A stretch of 64,000 nucleotides of DNA from Amoebidium appalachense (Eukaryota > Ichthyosporea): contig CAVNZM010000011.1 in the NCBI GenBank assembly GCA_963693365.1, forward strand, positions 3,100,001-3,164,000. The letters are read 5' to 3'. A program made the translations under genes and the position numbers. This document shows, piece after piece, positions 44,386 through 64,000 of this stretch. The notes beneath the pieces are model-generated. The model did not search any database. It was given only the letters and a program-made list of their open reading frames with translations, and had not been told where the DNA came from. The first letter of the stretch is position 1. Every line of letters starts with the position of its first letter.

Positions 44386-45757
44386 GGTTCTCGTCATAAG
44401 ACTCAATTTTTACTAATGATACGATTTTTTAATCTCGTTTAATTTGGCTAGGTTGTGTCACTGCTTTGCAACGGATTGTTCGTTTTCTGTTTTCTCTTTG
44501 CACAACCGTGCCACCGGAACTAACTAACACCTTTTCCGTTCTCAATGTCATTAGGTCGAACGTAATTGTTTTGGATTTATGAGTACCGTACTTTTGAGGC
44601 CGGGGGCAGTTGGCAGCCCACCTCCAATTTAGCACTGTAGTAAGTTATGCCCTACGGCAGTTTTCCTCACATGAATTTAACATCACAAGTGCTAGATATA
44701 CCTTACCAAGACACTATAGCTGGAAACTGTGTGTACTTAGGTTGAATGGTTGTAGTGGTATATGAGCAGTAACACACCACAAACACCCTCCAGCCAATAG
44801 GTTTTATTAGTACAAATTTACATGAGTGGCCAAGGGCTGGTACCTTAGCCATGATGTTATGTGCTTTCCAAAGCTTGCCACACACGGTTGGGCATCGACA
44901 CGTACACGTGTACACACATGTACATAAGCACGTGCACACACAAAAAGGTTAAATGGTTCCGTGCGTTAATAGAGGAGGCAAGAGCCCCCGGGCACTGTGC
45001 CTAAAGCGGGGGGGGGGGGGGGGGGGGGGGGGGCGGCCAAGTTGCTTTCGAAGTGATTGCGGTTGTGTTGATCATATCCTCGCTGGTGCGCATGCGAGAT
45101 TTCAGAACACTGAAAAGCAGCCAACATATATATACGTTGTACATGTCTACGGGGTATGCGAAGATGAAAACAGGGAGAGTTTTATCAGCAAGCATGTTCT
45201 GATTCGTTTGAATGTATCTACATGAGCCTTTAGCCTGAGTGTCGAGTGAAAGCATGATTGGGCAACCTTGTTGTCCACGGTCTGCCAAACCATAGAACAC
45301 ATAGACGTGCATGCAGATGCAACAGCATACTGTAACTGAGATACAACAACCCATAACCAACTAGCTGCATGCTGCGAATCATTGAATTGTAGCTTGCCAG
45401 GCTCATGTTTGTGTTGGCCAACTTTTTCGAGGGGGCACCGCCACGCCGGCCGGCCAACGGCCGGCCCCCGCGCCGGCTCGTCACACAGCATCCGATGACG
45501 TCATACCTTTCTGTTTCGCGCCATTTCCCTCGAACTGCCAATCAGACCGGAACCTCCCTCCCCAGCGAGAAAAACAGAGCTGGAAAAACAGAGCTCCGCT
45601 AAGGCGGTTGAAAGTTACGTGGTGCTATGTAGTTGCTTGCGAGGCTTAGAAGCTGGTTTCCCTTCTATTTTCGGTTTATTTTTTACCCTAACTAAGGCAC
45701 TGCTTGCTTATTCCACAGCTAAGCAGTTTGCTGTTAACTAAATTGCTGGTTTCCGCT

Positions 45758-45794
<37 letters not shown>

Positions 45795-45893
45795 TTCACT
45801 CTTCTTTCACCAAGGAGTCGACGATTCGCCACTAGGCCTATAAAGTGCCATCCTTCCTCCCACACCCCCCGCCCTTCCCTTTCCCACCTCAGC
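44386..45893. promoter_or_regulatory. Intergenic region with CRE and GC-rich block
   Basis: No gene seen. A G run lies at 45008-45032. A GC-rich block with GGCCGGCCAACGGCCGGCCC (45447-45466) is followed by a TGACGTCA octamer at 45496-45503, about 390 nt before the ATG at 45894; a C run occupies about 45760-45794. Promoter assignment for the downstream gene is inference. Confidence 0.35.
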
Positions 45894-50681
<4,788 letters not shown>

Positions 50682-50744
50682 CACTGTTTTGGATAGCCTC
50701 TAAGCTGTGGACTGGGCATGACTCAGACAGCTATGCGAGACTGA

Positions 50745-50806
50745 ACAGTCAAGGGAAATTTTTTGAAGCACCACAACAGTCAAGGGAATTTTTTTGAAGC
50801 ACCACC
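50745..50806 (+). repeat. 31-bp tandem duplication after the stop codon
   Basis: ACAGTCAAGGGAA-T(n)-GAAGCACCAC is present twice in tandem about 60 nt beyond the TGA at 50681; the copies differ in the A/T run lengths. Confidence 0.8.
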
Positions 50807-50935
50807 CGTGTGCTTTAACACCTATTTTTGAATGTACATCATACTGCGATGGGGGAAAAAGAAGAGGTGGGTGGCGTGACCCGCGGTGTGGGTGCGGGAT
50901 TTGGCGGGTGGGTGGGTGGGGTGGGGTAGGGTGGG

Positions 50936-50936
50936 G

Positions 50937-51001
<65 letters not shown>

Positions 51002-51029
51002 GGGGGGGGGGGAGAGGGGGGGGGGGGGG
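50936..51029. repeat. (TG)n then poly-G
   Basis: TG repeat 50938-51000 followed by G-rich sequence. Confidence 0.9.
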
Positions 51030-51238
51030 ATATGATGTCTGATAATGAGGGCAACCTATCGTAATAGAAATATATTTGGACCAATTTGTATGATTGCATG
51101 ATGCTCGACCAAAAAGATGTATTGCACGAGCTAATATTGATCATGTATGAGAACGTCTAATAAGAACTGTGTGCAGGGCATACCACCATGATATTAGCCA
51201 CTATCACCCTGCTGGGGATTTTTTGGCGCCAAAATTTT

Positions 51239-51478
51239 CGTTTGTTTGCATGCCCAAACAACACACACACACACCATTTTAAAGTCATGTATCGCCAAAT
51301 GTAGTTTGATAGACCACATAATACCGCAACACACACACGTCACATTCACAACAGACACCCAGAAAGATAGCCTACCTGAAAATTACAACATCCTTGATTT
51401 TATACTAAACACGCGTAACTACGACCTGTTTATTAGATGTATTGATTGGCTTGAGAAACACATCATTACAGAATTCTA

Positions 51479-51546
<68 letters not shown>

Positions 51547-51797
51547 CCAGCTGATACCGAGTGTCCCAGGGGAGCCCGAAAAAAAAAAAAAAAAAAAAAA
51601 GAAAAAACAGGGAACCCCAACTAATTGATTTTTCTTAGTCTTTATGGTGTCTCGTAGAGAAAGTAAACCCTGATATATAATCATCACCCAACATCTATGT
51701 ACGTGATCATGATATACCGCTGAGGGGATATTCCGAGCAAAAACCCCCCATACCTGAGACTGGTCTCTCTTTGCCTCGAGTAAACAGCGTAAACCCC
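51239..51797 (+). mobile_element. 5'-truncated copy of the LINE, with target-site duplication
   Basis: Matches the last ~580 nt of the element at 7840-10873: ORF end (TAG at 51477-51479), (CA)n, A-tract, unique 3' tail and the identical GTAAACCCC end. CCAAAATTTT occurs at 51229-51238 just upstream and again at 51798-51807 immediately after the 3' end: a 10-bp target-site duplication. A few nucleotides (CGTTTG) at the 5' junction do not match the element. Few base changes separate the copies outside the CA and A tracts, so the insertion is recent. The ORF remnant encodes the last ~65 residues only. Confidence 0.93.
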
Positions 51798-52260
51798 CCA
51801 AAATTTTATTATATCACATTCCTGCAAAAAGAAAAGTTTTCAATTTTTGTTTTCATCGCCGCTGGTGCCACTTTTGTGCTGAACCTTTTAATCGCAAGCA
51901 TGTTGATAGGTGTGAGTTTTTATGTCGCGTTTTACCTCTTTCCCTACGGGTGTCTGCTACACTGGCTGGCAATGTGACCACTTTAGACTTTTTGTTGAAT
52001 TCTGTTGGTCGTCACATTGAGTATTTATATGATTTTCACACAGTGTTCAGGTATCTCAGTATGCACTTGTTACTGGATAACTCGTGAAGTTTTTTTATTG
52101 TCTTCTCAGTATGCCGTGCATACTTGCATATCTTTCCGTCGAATAAATCCAGTCAAAAGAAAAAAAAAGGAAAAAAAAAGTTTATCGGGCCCTTCCCTTC
52201 GTTCATTCTCACCCTTCCTGTACCTGTCACAACACACACAAAGAAGATCTTACAGTCAAA

Positions 52261-53402
52261 ATGGCGCCACCAAGAAGGAGAAAAGGCGAAGAGACAGCAT
52301 CGACCACAGAGAATGGGAAACCAGGAAAGCCCAGCGCCAAGCAGGGCGGTGGGGTCCCTCTGCCCATATTCCTTCTGGTGGTTGCTCTGCTGCTAGGGGG
52401 GTGTGCCTATCTGCACTCGAACCCTCAGAACTGCCCCGAACTCCTGGAGACGTATGTTTTAAACCCACCAAAAGATAACTGTGTGATGTAATTGTTTTGC
52501 TGGGAATGAATCCATGTCTACAGCCCCCTCCCCCCCCCCCGCCCTCTCCCCCCCCCCCACCTCCCTCCCCTCCCCCCCCCCCCCCCCCCCCCCCCCCCTC
52601 CCCCACTCCTCCCCCCCCCCCCCCCCCCCCTCCCCCCCGCCCCCTTCTCCCCATAAAATTTTCGTCTTCAAGCCACCACCTAAACCCTCCAATACCTGTG
52701 GGCCTCCAATTATTACCGCTTCCAATCACCCTTCGTGGCATCTACCAACTGGCTCACAATCCTTCTGATTCCCTGGTTTCAACACCCCAGCGCCACTGGG
52801 TGTGTAAAATTTCACCTGGGTTCTTACTGTCTTTCACACATCGCAAGACAGCTTTGGTTCTAAAGATTTTTCACACATCCCAATATATCTTAGTGTGTGC
52901 TTAAGAGAAATGTAACGTGAAATCATGTTTGTTACATCTCACCCCTGGTAACATGAATCTTTCACAGCACCCCAGGAGCAGCCAAGACCGACCTCAAGAA
53001 GCTACCCTCGGTGTTTGCCTTTGTTGCCATCATATCAGCACCTGGCAATGCAGCAAGGAGACAGAACCTAAGAGAGACATGGGTTGCTGACCTGAAGGCA
53101 AACAAGCCACCCTACCGTTTCATCGTCGGCACGACCACTCAGTTTAACGAGTCATTGATGGCGGAGGAGAAGGAGCATGGGGATATCTACGTGAGTAAAC
53201 CTTACCAGTCAGGAGAGAAAATTCAAACCTGTGTGATCCTGCAAATACACACACGCAGTTGCATGTTCAGGTGCCGGGGTGTATGCTACATATACACAAA
53301 CACATACACACAAACACACACACACACACACGCAGGCACACGCACACACGCGCACATACACACACACACACGTGCACACGCACACACACACACGAGCACG
53401 GG

Positions 53403-53472
<70 letters not shown>

Positions 53473-53997
53473 GTGACACAAACACACAACACACACACAC
53501 AACACACACACACACACACGCACAACCAAAATCTGATTGATAAGCAGACGCTGCTCTGGCATACGTTAGATCTGAACATTTTTCACCAGAAACCATGTCT
53601 CCTATGTCTCCATCCCCCCCCCTCCACCCCCCCCCTCCCCCCTCCACCCCACCCCCACCCCTCCCTTCCCCCTTATACACACACAGATTCGCATTTACTC
53701 TGTATTGGCTGCTTTGTGATCTTCGTCTCATAAACCTAATCTGTGCACCACATTACATTCTCCTCTTCTTCCCCCCCACCCCCACCCCCACCCCCCTCCC
53801 CAACCACACACGCGCACACACACATACACACACTCTCTATGTTAAACCCCCTGTCTCACCACCACCATCACTAAAACCAACAAACCACACCAAACCCCAT
53901 TACCCCCCCCCCCCCCCCCTCCTGTGTGCTCTTCTCACCACACCTGCACTTCATTCTGCGTTGTGGAATTTAACACACTATGCTGTGTGTTGCATTC

Positions 53998-54044
<47 letters not shown>

Positions 54045-54165
54045 AAAAAAAAAAAAAACCAAAAAAAAAACCACCCCCTCTCCACAATGTCTTCTTCGCA
54101 TCCATACCTGTTGTTCCCACTGACGACAAGTCAACCCCCCCCCCCCCCCCCCCACCACCACCACC

Positions 54166-54196
<31 letters not shown>

Positions 54197-54546
54197 ACAC
54201 ACACACACATACACACACACACACACCTACCCACCCACCCACCCACCACCAAAAAAAAAAACAAAAACAAAAAAACACACAGGTTGCCCCGATCGAAGAC
54301 AAGTATGTGAATCTGCCGTACAAGGGGCTGTATGCACAGGCCTATTCTCTGCAGACCTACCGCTTCAAGTACTACATTAAGGTCGATGATGATTCGTTCG
54401 TGCACGTAGACAGGGTATTGCCCCCCCCCTTTGTGGATGCTTAAGAGTCCCCCATTGATGCCAGCCTTCCCCCCTTCCCTCCCCCCCCTCCCCCCTCTCC
54501 CCCCTTCCCCGCCGCCGCCGCCGCCCACCCCATCCCCCCTCCCCCC

Positions 54547-54578
<32 letters not shown>

Positions 54579-54710
54579 GCGGGGGGGGGGGGGGGGGGGG
54601 GAGGGGGGGGAGGGGGGGAGACCGAGAGAGAGAGAAGAAAAAGAAAGGGGGGGAGGGGAGGGGGAGGGGGGAGCTGATATTTTGTTTGGATGGGTAGTTT
54701 CCATGACGTT

Positions 54711-54758
<48 letters not shown>

Positions 54759-54921
54759 TGTGTGTGAGTGTGGGTGGGTGAGTGGGCGGGCGGGTGTGTG
54801 GGCGGGTGTGTGGGCGGGTGGGTGGGCGGGTGGGCGGGTGGGTGGGCGGGTGGGCGGGTGGGGCGGGTGGGGGGGGGGGGGGGGGGGGGGGGGGGGTGAG
54901 TGTGTGGGTGTGCGTGCGTGC

Positions 54922-55013
<92 letters not shown>

Positions 55014-55798
55014 TGGCCCGGTGGTGGTGGTGGTGGTGGTGGTGGTGGGGGGGGGGGGGGGGAGGCTGGGGAGGGGGGTGTCGAGGGGGTTTGTTGAAGT
55101 ATGAAGGATTCCGGTTTTGGACTGTGTGGGTGGTATTGTGGTTTGGCAGTGCAATGGGCTGTGTATGGCAACGTCCGTTTGAGCCACGTCATTGAATACA
55201 CGTGCTCTTGTGAAATGTCGTTACTCTTGTTTTGTGATTTACTCATGTTTTGTGATTTTTCCCAATCTATTACTCATGTTTTGTTGAATGTCATTATCTG
55301 TTAATCTTGTTTTGTGATATGCCCCTATCTCTTTCTGTTTTATTGTGATATGCCGCTATCTCTTGATCATCTTTTGTGATGTGCCGCCATCTGTTATTCT
55401 TGTTTTTTCATATGCCGGTTTCCATTACTCATTTGTGATATGCTTCTATCTGTTATTCTTGTTTTGTGATATGTCGCTATCTGTTATTCTTGTTTTGTGA
55501 TATGCTGCTATCTGTTAATCATGTTTTGTGATATGCCACTATCTGTTACTCTTTTTTTTTGCGATATCGGCTACTGCGTGTTTTGTTGTGTGCCGCTATG
55601 CAATACTCGTACTTAGTGACATGCCACTATCCACAACATGTTATGTAAGTTTGTCGCTACCCATTACCCATGTTCTGTGATATTCCGCAATGCATGGCCC
55701 GTGCATGCCTTCCTCTAACGACATTTTCTATCTGCCAGCCACCACCACTGCAGGATGATGATGGCAATGCGGCAGATGACTTCTGGGACGTGGACTGA
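52261..55798 (+). CDS. GT31 beta-1,3-galactosyltransferase-like protein, apparently C-terminally short
   Basis: Exons 52261-52451, 52968-53190, 54283-54414 and 55739-55798 join in phase (2-0-0) to 201 residues. An N-terminal basic tail and a membrane segment ([19 protein letters not shown]) give a type II Golgi topology. The catalytic part has the GT31 pattern: [35 protein letters not shown], and the metal-binding DxD in [15 protein letters not shown]. The SAP...RR..LRETW block resembles B3GALT6, the proteoglycan-linker galactosyltransferase, but the donor and acceptor are not certain. The usual C-terminal half (YPxYxxGxGY and ED motifs) is not found; the last exon gives only PPPLQ and an acidic tail ending DDFWDVD. 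Either exons are hidden in 54.4-55.7 kb or the product is truncated. The ATG (CAAAATGGC) is well placed. Confidence 0.8.
53290..53523. repeat. (CA)n complex in a GT31 intron
   Basis: CA repeats with GCGC and AACAC interruptions; purest at 53411-53470. Confidence 0.95.
54001..54281. repeat. Poly-C / poly-A / (CA)n / A-rich run into an acceptor
   Basis: C run 54000-54034, A run to 54058, further C runs, CA repeats, then A-rich sequence ending AAACACACAG, the acceptor of exon 54283. Confidence 0.9.
54421..55060. repeat. Poly-C / poly-G / poly-T / (TG)n / (GGTG)n intron block
   Basis: C-rich to 54564, CA, G-rich 54580-54675, T run 54712-54745, then TG, GGGCGGGTG-type units and a long (TG)n at about 54926-55011, ending in (GGT)n. 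Confidence 0.95.
55197..55690. repeat. Degenerate 31-bp minisatellite, about 15 units
   Basis: Units of the type CTATCTGTTATTCTTGTTTT + GTGATATGCCG, clearest at 55445-55560 where successive units are exactly 31 bp; outer units are diverged. It occupies the last intron of the GT31 gene and ends about 50 nt before the last exon. Confidence 0.85.
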
Positions 55799-55865
55799 GG
55801 GTGTATGCAAATCAGGGATATCTCTGCTTGTCCGGTCATCCCCGAGTATGTTTTGATTTTTTTTC

Positions 55866-55896
<31 letters not shown>

Positions 55897-56890
55897 GGGA
55901 GGGAACGGGGGGAGGGGAGGGCAAGAATATCCGCAGCAGGTTTTTGTGATGCAAGCTTTTAGGCAGTTCTCTGACATGGGCCCGTAGGCGCGGTACCAGA
56001 AAATGGGTCTGAATTTTTGAGTTAACATTCACCCTAGAGTGATTTATGAAAGATAGTTGATAACGTGATGCCCTACGCCTGTGATATGCGGTTGTGATGC
56101 ATATGATGAGATATTTGCAGATATGTTTATGTATATCCACAAAAATGGTGAGTTGCATGTGAACTTTCGAAATTTGATCATATGTTACCGGTTACCTACA
56201 CGTAATTTTTTGTCGAAGCTATTGTAAAATAACGTTGAATATCGCTATTTGTCGAAGTAAAATGAGGGCTGTCTGTTGACTTTCACATGAGTTTTAGCTC
56301 AGTATATGGTAAAATTCGCGTAAAAGCGCACCGCTAGATATGCTATTTCCTGGTGTGTGTTCTGGTACCTACTGAATCTCATTCAGATGAAGAGAGAATA
56401 CTATTTATTATGCTGCATGAACATGAAAACTGTTCGTGGTGACTACTAGCACGAACTATAAAATCGTGAATAGTTCTGCATAGATCATGGCGTATGTGTG
56501 TGCCTCCCTCCCCTCCTCCCTCTCCTCCCCCTCTCCCCCTCCCCCCCCCCCCCTGTTGTTTTGTGTCACCCCCCCCCCCCCCCCCCCCCCCCCACCCATA
56601 CACACACACACATACACTCACACACTCACACACAAACACACACACACACTCACAGTAACATACATACACTGCCACACTCACACACACACACACACACACC
56701 GACGAACGTACGTGCACATGCAAGCCCAACACTCACCATACCCTGCCTGTACTGCAAGACGTATGCACGATCCATAGTGATCAATAGTTGCACAAAGTTT
56801 CACGTCTTGCACGAAGAGATGGAGTCGTGATCATGAGGCTCCTGGCCCCTCCCCCCCCCCCTTCCTCCTCCCCGGGTCCCTCCGGATCCC

Positions 56891-56975
<85 letters not shown>

Positions 56976-57387
56976 CCATGAAATCTCGAAAGTGCCCGGG
57001 ATCCCCCCCCTCCTTCGGCTCACAAACAGAATATTGCCAAATATGGCAATCGCGCCAAGCCTTTCCCCAAATCTGGAAGGCCAAATTTTGGCGCATCAAC
57101 AGCAGTTGATGTGTTCAAAGATCTCAGTGCTCTCAGTCACGACGTTTACGAATGCATCAGCAGGTTTAGTTTCAACGTGTGTTCGTACGCGTGTGACACC
57201 CGTGTGCGGTATATGGCAACAGCATATCAGTTTAATTGCAACAACATTTCCCGACCAACTCATACCCATGTACATGCATGCATACGCATCACCCAAGGTC
57301 CATCTGTCTAATCCTAACTAGGTAAACCTCTCACTCACCTACACATTTTGCTGTTGTCGACTGCCTGGGCAACACTGTGAAGGCAGG
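55799..57387. other. Intergenic region with simple repeats
   Basis: No gene recognised. G run 55872-55900; AT-rich unique sequence 55990-56480; C-rich and CA-rich 56500-56700; (CA)n 56897-56972. A short dense-AT stretch (56160-56360) shows no ORF or repeat. Confidence 0.5.
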
Positions 57388-62998
<5,611 letters not shown>

Positions 62999-63944
62999 AC
63001 TCGGCTTGGATATAATTATTAAGTACTTTTTGCACCTTCATTCGCGGTATATGGAACTTAGTCAAGGTGATACACATTCTGGAATATCACGGTGCCTGCA
63101 AACCGAATCACGGCTTGTTGACAAACATGATATAAGGTTGGGGAGGAGGTGCCTCCCGGGGGGGGAAGGGGGGGGGGGGGGGGTTTACATATATCATTAC
63201 ATGTTCTGTTGCAACAGTTCAGGTGTGATGTATGATTGGATGCCTTGGACTGTATATTGTACACCACACAGGCACAGATGCGAGTGGAAATTGAAAGGAT
63301 GGCTAATCGACATCTTCTGCATACATGCTTACTCTGCTCGCTAAATTATTTGGCAAGGCAGCTATAGCTAAACACGGGGGGATTTCTGTATTCTTAGGCC
63401 CTGCATGTGCACAAGGGTAGTCCAAGGCTGTATACTGTTTTGTGTATTAGTAGTGCCATGGTTTGCGTGTATCATTGTACGTAGTGAGGTGATCCGCATG
63501 GAGATTTTTGATAAGGATATCGAGAAAGACAAGGCATGGACGTGAATGATATACAAAATATCTTGCAATAAGACATGATCCAAAATATTCCCCTTATGTA
63601 CCTGTATATGGCCATCCACTCCTTCCCTCCATCATGAGGTGATTGCCAGACGCGTATGTCTAGGTGTGTGCACGTGTTCGAACCCAACATTTCCCGTTAG
63701 TGTTAGTAATTGCCGGTTGGATCGATATCATGCATATGAAGGCCTTCTATGATACTACCCAGGGGACTCCTAAATATATATATATATATATAAGTAGGAA
63801 TATAGGAGGCCTTGCAATTGATCGATATCCCCGGCCGGATTTGTGGCCCTGCCCAATTACCTGCAGCAGCTATTAATTATGATCCTGCCAATTCACGGAC
63901 ATTTTTTTTAATACTTATTTCAACATGCTTATATTTATTATCAG
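62999..63944. other. Intergenic, nothing recognised
   Basis: No credible ORF. G run 63160-63183; a short (TA)n at about 63774-63792. Confidence 0.5.
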
Positions 63945-64000
63945 GGCCCAGCAGCCAGGCTGAGAACATGTCCATGTTGCAGCTCCCAGACTGCTCCGAG
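63945..64000 (+). CDS. Possible exon of a gene running off the window
   Basis: After TTATTATCAG the sequence turns GC-richer and one frame reads PSSQAENMSMLQLPDCSE to the window edge without a stop. Composition and the AT-rich upstream tract suggest an acceptor; nothing else supports it. Confidence 0.25.

Overview
The window is eukaryotic. It carries several spliced genes on the + strand, most of them built from exons of 30-200 nt with GT-AG introns. Those introns are filled with microsatellites ((TG)n, (CA)n, (CT)n), long C or G homopolymers and dispersed repeats. No prokaryotic operon structure, tRNA, rRNA or CRISPR array was seen. The gene set (FHOD-type formin, GT31 galactosyltransferase, mucin-like lectin, reverse-transcriptase retroposon) and the intron density fit a protist near animals, for example a unicellular holozoan such as an ichthyosporean. 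That placement is inference and weak.

Layout. 1-1497: low complexity, then a possible promoter. 1498-3319: two-exon gene for a secreted or membrane lectin/mucin-like protein. 3320-7840: gene-free simple-sequence DNA. 7840-10873: a non-LTR retrotransposon with an intact 893-codon reverse-transcriptase ORF. 10874-15016: mostly empty, with one candidate exon (12502-12725) and a double CRE. 15017-44385: one very large formin gene. I could chain 40 exons in consistent phase: a ubiquitin-like GTPase-binding region plus FH3, a ~680-codon E/R/K coiled-coil or single-helix exon, a proline-rich FH1, FH2, and an FHOD-type autoregulatory tail. 45894-50681: a less certain multi-exon membrane protein, perhaps PEX11-like. 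51239-51797: a 5'-truncated copy of the same retrotransposon, with a target-site duplication. 52261-55798: a GT31 beta-1,3-galactosyltransferase-like gene that seems to stop just after its DxD motif. 57388-62998: an eight-exon gene for a secreted ParB-like protein. 63945-64000: a possible first visible exon of another gene.

Three single-base homopolymer errors or frameshifts interrupt the formin exons (about 26035, 27400 and 32790). Each is supported by frame and splice-phase continuity on both sides, so assembly error is the simplest reading.

The most unusual features are non-coding. (1) Simple-sequence tracts are anchored at splice sites: poly-C or (TG)n starts within a few bases of many donors, and (CA)n runs directly into many CAG acceptors. 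(2) A short dispersed repeat family (at least eight copies, all on the + strand, all but one clearly inside introns of the formin and ParB-like genes) has a tRNA B-box-like start and mostly runs into poly-C. (3) The active-looking LINE ends in GTAAACCCC rather than poly-A and carries its own (CA)n. (4) Two minisatellites (47-bp and 31-bp units) sit inside introns.
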